Below, one piece after another: positions 1-4,744 of a stretch of 6,114 nt of DNA. The position numbers were made by a program, and so were the translations under genes. Within the stretch, counting starts at the first letter, position 1. Each line of letters opens with the position of its first letter. A model generated the notes under the pieces. It searched no databases, was not told where the DNA came from, and saw only the letters and a list, made by a program, of their open reading frames with translations. This stretch comes from Bacillota bacterium (GTDB taxonomy: Bacteria > Bacillota > Clostridia > Peptostreptococcales > Anaerovoracaceae). The stretch spans positions 1-6,114 of the forward strand of contig JABUTE010000278.1 in NCBI GenBank assembly GCA_021443825.1. Reading direction: 5' to 3'.

Positions 1-18
1 ATTTGAGGAGGAACAATA

Positions 19-312
19 ATGCTGTTATATCCGTCTATCGACATTCTGAAAGAAAAAGTAGACAGCAAGTATACCCTTGCGATCCTGGCTTCCAAGAGAG
101 CAAGAGACCTGATCGACGAGAAGCCTGCTCTGATCGCTTCCGATGAAAAGCCTCTTTCCATCGCGACCGAAGAGGTCTACGAAGGGCTGGTAAGCTACAC
201 CAGACCGGAGCCCGGCCAGGACGAGGCTGCAGACGAGGCTGCCGAAGAAGCTGCAGCCGAGCCGGCTGAAGAGCCTGCAGAAGAGGCGGCCGAGATCACC
301 GTCGAAGAATAA
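19..312 (+). CDS. rpoZ: DNA-directed RNA polymerase subunit omega
   Basis: This is the small omega subunit of RNA polymerase, which chaperones beta-prime during core assembly. The N-terminal 60 residues carry the family signature: the PSID start (residues 5-8), the DSKYTL segment (15-20), the helix with KRARDL (26-31), and the IATEEVYEG block (48-56). It is 97 residues long; Firmicutes omega proteins are typically about 65-75, and the excess is an acidic Ala/Glu/Pro tail (64-97) built from imperfect PAEE/AAEE units. The ATG has GGAGG at 7-11, seven bases upstream. Two consecutive TAA stops (310-315) end the gene. In Firmicutes rpoZ usually follows gmk, so an operon probably enters from the left, but this is not visible here. 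A perfect terminator follows at once. Confidence 0.95.
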   Translation: MLLYPSIDILKEKVDSKYTLAILASKRARDLIDEKPALIASDEKPLSIATEEVYEGLVSYTRPEPGQDEAADEAAEEAAAEPAEEPAEEAAEITVEE

Positions 313-324
313 TAAAGAGTGCAG

Positions 325-353
325 AACTGACCGGACTTCCGGTCAGTTTTTCT
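325..353 (+). terminator. Intrinsic terminator after rpoZ
   Basis: A perfect 10-bp stem (325-334 with 339-348) has an ACTT loop and runs into five T residues (347-351). It starts 10 bases after the second rpoZ stop. It ends only about 24 bases before the next start codon, which leaves no room for a promoter between the two. Confidence 0.9.
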
Positions 354-376
354 CTGAAAAGAAAGGGAAAACTTTT

Positions 377-1117
377 ATGAAGCCTATCTATCAGCGCACT
401 GCCATGATGATCGGAGAAGAGGGCCTTCAGCGTCTGACAGGAGCAAAGGTCCTGGTGGTCGGTCTGGGCGGTGTGGGCGGCTATGTGGCAGAAGCCCTCT
501 GCCGCGCCGGCATCGGCACTCTCGGTCTTTGCGATTTCGATACGGTCGATGAGTCCAACCTGAACCGGCAGATCCTTGCCCTGCGCTCTTCGGTCGGTCA
601 GCCGAAGGCTCTGTGCGCCAGAGACCGGCTGCAGCAGATCAACGAAGACTGTATCCTTAAGATCTATCCCTTTAAGATCGCAGAGTCTCCCTCAGAGGAT
701 CCCGGGGTGAAGCCGGTGGACGTGCTGGAGCTTTCCTCTTATGATTACATTGCCGATGCCATCGACGATGTGCCGGCTAAGCTGGCGATCATCTGCAGGG
801 CAAAGGAGCTGGGCATTCCGGTGATCAGCTCTATGGGCACCGGCAATAAGCTGGATCCTTCCCGCTTTATGATCGCCGATATCGCTAAGACCCATACCGA
901 TCCTCTGGCAAAATCGGTGCGGGTGCAGCTGCGCAAACGAGGCATCGAAAGGGGGGTCAAGGTGCTTTTTTCCGATGAAGAGCCTGTGGTGAAGGGGGCA
1001 AGGCCCATTCCCAGCATCTCTTATATGCCGGGGACGGCAGGCCTTATGATCGCCGGGCAGATCCTTCGCGACCTGCTGAACGGCGGTTCGGACAGTTCCG
1101 ACGCAGAAAACTGCTGA
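377..1117 (+). CDS. tcdA: tRNA threonylcarbamoyladenosine dehydratase (TcdA, ThiF/E1-like family)
   Basis: TcdA-type enzymes activate the carboxylate of the t6A modification at tRNA position 37 with ATP and cyclise it to ct6A. The E1-like Rossmann fold is clear. The glycine loop GLGGVGG is at residues 29-35, acidic residues of the CDFD strand at 51-54 bind nucleotide, and NLNRQ (60-64) carries the conserved Arg/Gln. Lys76 follows in SVGQPK, and DAIDD (126-130) is the Mg/ATP aspartate motif. GTGNKLDP (154-161) and DIAKTHTDPLAKSVR (about 168-182) match TcdA rather than ThiF or MoeB, and there are no CxxC zinc motifs. The length of 246 fits Firmicutes TcdA (about 250). A purine-rich AAAGGG (363-367 region) precedes the ATG by about 10 bases. 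No promoter is obvious after the rpoZ terminator, so read-through may supply expression. Another E1-like role is possible but less likely. Confidence 0.87.
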   Translation: MKPIYQRTAMMIGEEGLQRLTGAKVLVVGLGGVGGYVAEALCRAGIGTLGLCDFDTVDESNLNRQILALRSSVGQPKALCARDRLQQINEDCILKIYPFKIAESPSEDPGVKPVDVLELSSYDYIADAIDDVPAKLAIICRAKELGIPVISSMGTGNKLDPSRFMIADIAKTHTDPLAKSVRVQLRKRGIERGVKVLFSDEEPVVKGARPIPSISYMPGTAGLMIAGQILRDLLNGGSDSSDAENC

Positions 1118-1152
1118 AAAACCTCGAAAAACCCTTGAAATTCAATAATTAA
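1107..1152 (+). promoter_or_regulatory. Phased A-tracts and AT-rich UP-like region upstream of rpsB promoter
   Basis: A-rich runs occur at 1107-1110, 1117-1121, 1127-1131, 1138-1142 and 1147-1152, spaced about 10-11 bp apart, which is one helical turn. Runs with this phasing bend DNA. The last two, in the AT-rich stretch 1135-1152, fall at about -56 to -39 relative to the predicted rpsB start, where alpha-CTD UP elements sit. The stretch 1135-1145 is also a small inverted repeat (TTGAA-A-TTCAA). The first tract lies inside the last codons of tcdA. The A-tracts are seen directly; curvature and promoter stimulation are inferred. Confidence 0.55.
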
Positions 1153-1155
1153 CAC

Positions 1156-1184
1156 TTGCATTCGAAACGCGCCTGATGTAATAT
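1156..1184 (+). promoter_or_regulatory. Sigma-A promoter of rpsB-tsf
   Basis: The -35 TTGCAT (1156-1161) and -10 TAATAT (1179-1184) are separated by exactly 17 bp, with AT-rich DNA upstream. This predicts transcription starting near A1190/G1191 and a leader of about 110 nt before rpsB. The -10 box lies in the loop of the tcdA terminator hairpin. Confidence 0.8.
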
Positions 1185-1202
1185 TGTTCAGGTGCGTTTT
1201 TT
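1165..1202 (+). terminator. Intrinsic terminator of tcdA, overlapping the rpsB promoter
   Basis: A 12-bp stem (1165-1176 with 1188-1199, including one G-U pair at 1171/1193) closes an 11-nt loop (1177-1187) and is followed by a six-T run (1197-1202). It lies about 48 bases after the tcdA stop and fits a rho-independent terminator. The loop contains the rpsB -10 box, and the predicted rpsB start falls in the 3' arm. Transcripts that start there therefore cannot form this hairpin. Confidence 0.82.
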
Positions 1203-1300
1203 GCACCCAATTCTATTTGTCACATCCGTTATGCCTACGGTGCCCGAAAGGGTCGGCATTAACCCAGCGGATGGAAGTATCAACCGGGAGGTAAACACAA
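1190..1300 (+). promoter_or_regulatory. Structured 5' leader of rpsB-tsf, candidate S2 autoregulatory RNA
   Basis: Two structures can be drawn. A 5'-end hairpin pairs GGTGC (1191-1195) with GCACC (1203-1207) across a loop of G plus six T. A longer element has outer arms CATCCG (1223-1228) and CGGATG (1268-1273). Inside these is ATGCC (1231-1235) with GGCAT (1255-1259), extended by T1229/T1230 to A1262/A1261 around a bulged T1260. The tip is CCC-GAAA-GGG (1243-1252), a GNRA tetraloop. CCCAG (1263-1267) is left unpaired and could contact the GGGAGG ribosome binding site (1286-1291). rpsB leaders in gamma-proteobacteria bind S2 and repress rpsB-tsf. A similar role here is inference; I cannot match this structure to a named motif. 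Confidence 0.5.
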
Positions 1301-2053
1301 ATGGCAGTTATTTCTATGAAACAGCTCCTGGAGGCCGGCGTACATTTCGGTCACCAGACCAGAAGATGGAACCCCAAGATGGCTCCTTACATCTTCACCG
1401 AGAGAAACGGCATCTACATCATCGACCTGCAGAAGACCGTTTACAAGATCGACGAGGCTTATGATTTCGTTAAGTCCGTTGCAGCAGAAGGCAAGCCCGT
1501 TCTCTTCGTCGGAACCAAGAAGCAGGCACAGCAGGCGATCAAGGACGAAGCACTGCGCTGCGACATGTATTTCGTAAACGAGAGATGGCTCGGCGGCATG
1601 CTCACCAACTACAAGACCATTGCCGAAAGAATCAAGAGACTGGCTCAGATCAAGACCATGGAAGAAGACGGCACCTATGATGCCCTCACCAAGAAGGAAG
1701 TTCTCAAGCTGGAACAGGAAAAGGAAAAGCTTGAAAAGTACCTGGGTGGCATGAAGGACATGAAGGGTATGCCCGGCGCTATGATCATCGTCGATCCCAA
1801 GAAGGAAAAGATCGCTGTTAAGGAAGCAAGGATCCTGGGAATTCCCCTCGTCGGTATGTGCGATACCAACTGCGATCCCGATGATGTCGATTACGTCATT
1901 CCCGCAAACGATGATGCGATCAGAGCTGTCAAGCTGATCATGAGCAAGATGGCTGATGCAGTTATCGAAGGAAAGCAGGGCGAATCCTTCGCAGAAGCTC
2001 CTGCTGCCGAAGCAGAAGCAGAAGTGGAAGCACCTGCAGTTGAGGAGGAATAA
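1301..2053 (+). CDS. rpsB: 30S ribosomal protein S2
   Basis: S2 binds the 30S subunit at the head-body junction and is needed for S1 docking and initiation. The protein is recognisable throughout: the N-terminal GVHFGHQTRRWNPKM block (13-27), IIDLQKT (40-46), LFVGTKKQAQ (68-77), NERWLGGMLTN (93-103), the coiled-coil hairpin rich in Lys and Glu (about 106-150), GAMIIVDP (159-166), and the IPLVGMCDTNCDPD segment (181-194) before the PANDDAIRA motif. The length of 250 is normal. Residues 225-250 form an acidic Ala/Glu tail resembling the tail of omega upstream. GGGAGG (1286-1291) lies nine bases before the ATG. Lys codons are almost all AAG, the bias of a highly expressed gene. It is transcribed with tsf from the 1156-1184 promoter. 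Confidence 0.99.
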   Translation: MAVISMKQLLEAGVHFGHQTRRWNPKMAPYIFTERNGIYIIDLQKTVYKIDEAYDFVKSVAAEGKPVLFVGTKKQAQQAIKDEALRCDMYFVNERWLGGMLTNYKTIAERIKRLAQIKTMEEDGTYDALTKKEVLKLEQEKEKLEKYLGGMKDMKGMPGAMIIVDPKKEKIAVKEARILGIPLVGMCDTNCDPDDVDYVIPANDDAIRAVKLIMSKMADAVIEGKQGESFAEAPAAEAEAEVEAPAVEEE

Positions 2054-2058
2054 GCAAG
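2042..2058 (+). promoter_or_regulatory. tsf ribosome binding site inside the end of rpsB
   Basis: GGAGG (2044-2048) is formed by the final Glu codons of rpsB and sits 10 bases before the tsf ATG, with the rpsB TAA between them. Ribosomes finishing rpsB uncover or occupy this site, so translational coupling of S2 and EF-Ts is likely. Confidence 0.8.
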
Positions 2059-3150
2059 ATGGCAAACGTAACCGCATCGATGGTAAAGGAACTGCGCGAA
2101 GCTACCGGCGCAGGCATGATGGATTGCAAGAAGGCTCTCGTTGAATGCGACGGCGTTATGGATAAGGCTGTAGAGTACCTGAAGGAAAAGGGCCTGTCCA
2201 AGGCTGCCAAGAAGGCCAGCCGTATCGCTGCAGAAGGTCTGGTAAGAGTCGCTGCAGCAGCTGACAGCAAGTCTGCTGCTCTGGTCGAAGTCAACTCCGA
2301 GACCGACTTCGTTGCCAAGAACGAAGAATTCAAGGATTTTGTTGCCACTCTGGCGCAGATCTCTCTGAATGCAGATTCCGTCTGCAGAGAGAGCCTGCTG
2401 GAAATGGCTTACGGTGAAGAAGGCACCGTTCAGGAAGTTCTCACCGCCAAGATCGCAAAGATCGGTGAAAACATGAACCTGCGCAGAGCCGTTAAGGTCA
2501 GCGGCGATGTCGTTGCTACCTACGTTCACGGCGGCGGCCGTATCGGTGTTGCCGTTGCAGCAAACGGTGAAGAATCCGACGCTGTAAAGGAAGCTCTGGT
2601 CAACGTTGCTATGCAGGTTGCAGCAATGAATCCCCAGTATGTAAGCAGAGATCAGATCGCTGCCGAAGAGCTGGAGAGCATTCGCAACATCACCATCGAA
2701 AGCTCCCTCAACGATCCGTTCAATCTTCCCAAGCCCATTCTCAATGAGCTGCTGGGCAGAGTCTCCGAGATCTGGAGTGCAGAGGATGTTGCTACCCTCG
2801 AAGAAAAGAGAGCCGACAAGAACTTCAACTTCAACTACATCACCAATTTCCTTTCCGAAGCAGCTGTTTCTCAGCTGGCTGCACTGGCCGTTTCCGAAAA
2901 GGCTTCCATCGCAGAAAACAAGATGTTCAAGGGCGCTGTCGAAGGACGCGTTTCCAAGCAGCTCAAGGAGATCTGCCTGATGGATCAGACCTATGTAAAG
3001 GCCGCTGACGGCAAGCAGACGGTTTCTCAGTATCTGGATACCGTAAGCAAGAACATCAAGATCGCTCACGTCATCCGCTACGAAGTAGGCGAAGGTCTGG
3101 AAAAGAAGCAGGAAAACTTCGCAGAAGAAGTTGCAAAGCAGATGAAGTAA
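2059..3150 (+). CDS. tsf: Translation elongation factor Ts, with an enlarged dimerisation region
   Basis: EF-Ts exchanges GDP for GTP on EF-Tu in the cytoplasm. The N-terminal UBA-like domain (1-55) carries LREATGAGMMDCKKAL (12-27). The core holds the EF-Tu-contacting TDFVAKN (82-88), KIGENMNLRR (134-143), the HGGGRIGV segment (157-164) and AAMNPQYVSRDQI (188-200). The C-terminal end has EGRVSKQLKEICLMDQ (295-310), RYEVGEGLEKKQENFAEEV (340-358) and a Lys-rich end. At 363 residues it is about 70 longer than B. subtilis EF-Ts (293). Nearly all the excess lies between residues 219 and 285, in the helical hairpin of the dimerisation subdomain; the flanks align normally and the frame is continuous, so it is an insertion rather than an error. 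It begins five bases after rpsB and ends at a strong terminator; the frequent neighbours pyrH and frr do not follow. Confidence 0.98.
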   Translation: MANVTASMVKELREATGAGMMDCKKALVECDGVMDKAVEYLKEKGLSKAAKKASRIAAEGLVRVAAAADSKSAALVEVNSETDFVAKNEEFKDFVATLAQISLNADSVCRESLLEMAYGEEGTVQEVLTAKIAKIGENMNLRRAVKVSGDVVATYVHGGGRIGVAVAANGEESDAVKEALVNVAMQVAAMNPQYVSRDQIAAEELESIRNITIESSLNDPFNLPKPILNELLGRVSEIWSAEDVATLEEKRADKNFNFNYITNFLSEAAVSQLAALAVSEKASIAENKMFKGAVEGRVSKQLKEICLMDQTYVKAADGKQTVSQYLDTVSKNIKIAHVIRYEVGEGLEKKQENFAEEVAKQMK

Positions 3151-3187
3151 TCAGGCTGTTTCGTAAAACGAATTTTGTCAGATCCTC

Positions 3188-3221
3188 AAACACCGGAATC
3201 GAAAGATTCCGGTGTTTTTTT
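3188..3221 (+). terminator. Strong intrinsic terminator of rpsB-tsf
   Basis: A perfect stem of 10 GC-rich pairs (3191-3200 with 3205-3214), extended by three A-T pairs, is capped by a GAAA tetraloop (3201-3204) and followed by seven T residues (3215-3221). It lies 37 bases after the tsf stop. This is the clearest terminator in the window. Confidence 0.95.
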
Positions 3222-3233
3222 ACGCAGAGACGC

Positions 3234-3283
3234 TATAATGGTATTGATCGGTGCAAGCAAACGCATGGGTGCTTGGGCTGCAC
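3234..3283 (+). promoter_or_regulatory. Possible promoter (-10 only) and 5' stem-loop of the long leader
   Basis: TATAAT at 3234-3239 is a perfect -10 box just after the tsf terminator. The -35 position (about 3211-3216) falls in the terminator's 3' arm and does not match TTGACA. A start near 3246 would place a stem-loop at the RNA's 5' end: GTGCAAGCA (3251-3259) pairs with TGCTTG (3270-3275) and TGCAC (3279-3283) around an asymmetric bulge. The leader would then run about 130 nt to the desulfidase gene. No known riboswitch or T-box motif is visible. Confidence 0.35.
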
Positions 3284-3322
3284 AAATGGATGCTATTGCT
3301 GTTATCTTTTTGAAAAGTGTCT

Positions 3323-3374
3323 TGCCGGCGGCCATATGGCCGAATTACCGGCATATAATGATCGCTGTGAGGTG
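3323..3374 (+). promoter_or_regulatory. Palindrome, second -10 box and ribosome binding site before the desulfidase gene
   Basis: CGGCCATATGGCCG (3329-3342) is a perfect 14-bp palindrome. It is enclosed by TGCCGG (3323-3328) and CCGGCA (3348-3353), giving a nested hairpin with AATTA unpaired. TATAAT (3354-3359) follows directly and could be a -10 box giving a leader of about 13 nt, although no -35 is found at 16-18 bp. If it is a promoter, the palindrome covers its spacer and -35 region, as a repressor operator would. If the DNA is transcribed from further upstream, it is an RNA hairpin just before GAGGTG (3369-3374). No T-run follows, so it is not a terminator. Confidence 0.45.
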
Positions 3375-3378
3375 AATT

Positions 3379-4668
3379 ATGAGCTGTTTTGATGTTTTTA
3401 CTGAACTGATCCGAAGCGATATGAAGCCTGCTCTGGGCGTTACCGAGCCGGGGGCTATCGCCTTTGCCGTAGCCAGTGCCAGGGAGGTGCTGGGCTGCAT
3501 GCCCGAAAAGGTCCTCGTAAGGCTCAACTCGGGCATGTATAAGAATGCTTATACCTGCGGCATTCCCAATTCTCCCTTTGTAGGAAACCTCTATGCGGCG
3601 GCGCTTGGCGCGGTCAGTGCCGATGCATCGCTGGGGCTGGAGTCTCTGGCCAATATCACGGAAGATGATAATGCGAAAGCGCAGGAGCTGGTAAAAGGCG
3701 GCTGCGTCACGGCACAGCTGAGCCATATCAGCTCGACCATTTATATTGAGGCGAAAGTCCGGGCAAAGGGCCACTGGGCAGCTGTTTATATCACCGGCTC
3801 TCATACGCATATCGCCTGTATCATGAAAGACGGTGCAGTGCTGCAGGGCGCCGTGCCCAAAATAGCAGAAGAAGCCTCCTCACAGGAGGATGTTCCGGCC
3901 CTGATCCATCAGCATTCCTTTTCCGACATTCTGTCTTATGTAAACAAGGTTCCGGCGGAAGATCTCGCCTTCATACGGGATGCGTTTTCCATGAATCATG
4001 AACTGCTTCTGCAGGGCCTCGCCAGCGACCGGGCGTTATTTACCGCACGCCTTTACGAAAGCAACGGCAGTCAGCTGATCTCCGGCGACCTGCAAAAGAT
4101 GGCTCAGCTTTACAGCTCCGGCGCCATCGAGGCCCGGGTCATCGGTCTTTCCAAGCCGGCAATGAGCATTACCGGAAGCGGCGCCCACGGCATCATCGCC
4201 ACCATGCCCTTATATGCCGTCTATCAGGCAGGCCGGTGCACCGAAGAACAGCTGCTGCGTGCAGCAGCCCTCAGCTGTCTTGTCTGCATGTATATCAAAG
4301 AATACTCCGGCCGCCTCTCGGCCTTTTGCGGCTGCGGCATCGCTGCCGGCACCGGTATGGCCTGCGGCCTTGCCTATCTGCAGGGTGCCGATGAGAATAC
4401 CCTTGCCATGGTGATCCGCAACATGGCCTCTGGCATCACCGGCATGATCTGCGACGGGGGCAATCAGGGCTGCACCATGAAGAGCATCGTGGCGGTGGAT
4501 GCCGCCTTCCGTGCCGTTGATTTTGCTCTGAAGGGGATCGCCATCGACAGCTGCCACGGGATCAACGGCGCCTCCCCCGAGGAGACCATGCGCAGCATGG
4601 GCCGCATCGCAAGCCCGGGCATGGTCAAAACAGAAGAGGTGATCGTGGAGATCATGCGCACTAAGTGA
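3379..4668 (+). CDS. L-cysteine desulfidase / UPF0597 (CyuA/YhaM-like) Fe-S lyase family protein
   Basis: Family members such as E. coli CyuA (YhaM) and the methanogen L-cysteine desulfidase use a [4Fe-4S] cluster to turn L-cysteine into pyruvate, ammonia and sulfide. They are related to the alpha subunit of Fe-S serine dehydratase. The match covers the whole length (429 residues): KPALGVTEP (16-24), GSHTHIA (140-146), FSDILSYVNKVP (181-192), ITGSGAHGIIATMP (264-277), the Cys in GRLSAFC (Cys317), GMICDGG (Cys358) and CTMK (Cys365). The last three fit the Fe-S ligands. Two motifs differ from the usual form: Val21 replaces the Cys of GCTEP, and Ala269 replaces the Asn of GSGN. The true substrate may therefore differ from cysteine. 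The ATG has GAGGTG just upstream. Lys and Arg codons are mixed, unlike rpsB-tsf. No membrane segments are evident. Only the family is assigned, not the exact reaction. Confidence 0.85.
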   Translation: MSCFDVFTELIRSDMKPALGVTEPGAIAFAVASAREVLGCMPEKVLVRLNSGMYKNAYTCGIPNSPFVGNLYAAALGAVSADASLGLESLANITEDDNAKAQELVKGGCVTAQLSHISSTIYIEAKVRAKGHWAAVYITGSHTHIACIMKDGAVLQGAVPKIAEEASSQEDVPALIHQHSFSDILSYVNKVPAEDLAFIRDAFSMNHELLLQGLASDRALFTARLYESNGSQLISGDLQKMAQLYSSGAIEARVIGLSKPAMSITGSGAHGIIATMPLYAVYQAGRCTEEQLLRAAALSCLVCMYIKEYSGRLSAFCGCGIAAGTGMACGLAYLQGADENTLAMVIRNMASGITGMICDGGNQGCTMKSIVAVDAAFRAVDFALKGIAIDSCHGINGASPEETMRSMGRIASPGMVKTEEVIVEIMRTK

Positions 4669-4697
4669 TGCATTTCTTTTAGGATCTGTGATATAGT
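4669..4697 (+). promoter_or_regulatory. Possible extended -10 promoter before the amidohydrolase gene
   Basis: TG-A-TATAGT (4689-4697) is an extended -10 match. A weak -35-like TGCATT (4669-4674) lies 17 bp before the hexamer, starting right after the upstream stop codon. GATATA is repeated at 4690-4695 and 4701-4706. No terminator is seen in this 76-base gap, so read-through from the desulfidase gene is also likely. Confidence 0.4.
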
Positions 4698-4744
4698 GAC
4701 GATATAAGGCTTTCATTTGATTGTTTAGAAACGAGGTTCCAATC

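Noticed and set aside
1135..1163. Alternative rpsB -35 TTGAAA at 1135-1140
   Set aside because: The sequence 17 bp downstream (about 1158-1163) does not resemble a -10 box; the 1156/1179 pair is far better.
1192..1464. 90-codon + frame overlapping the rpsB leader and start
   Set aside because: Out of frame with rpsB, begins near the predicted transcript start without a ribosome binding site, and disrupts the structured leader.
1280..3069. Long open frames on the minus strand opposite rpsB and tsf
   Set aside because: They are antisense to two certain genes and reflect the strong codon bias there; low-complexity Leu/Ser-rich translations with no domain.
3160..3176. Small hairpin TTCGT-AAA-ACGAA followed by TTTT
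   Set aside because: Only five mostly weak pairs; the strong terminator directly downstream makes a separate role unlikely.
3175..3375. 66-codon open frame between tsf and the desulfidase gene
   Set aside because: It starts with TTG, has no ribosome binding site and runs straight through the tsf terminator; no family resemblance.
3222..3378. T-box or known riboswitch before the cysteine desulfidase-family gene
   Set aside because: No T-box consensus, no terminator/antiterminator pair and no recognisable aptamer core was found.
4721..4744. Upstream TTG start for the amidohydrolase
   Set aside because: No ribosome binding site precedes it, and CGAGG sits at the right distance from the ATG at 4745; the extra eight residues have no family support.
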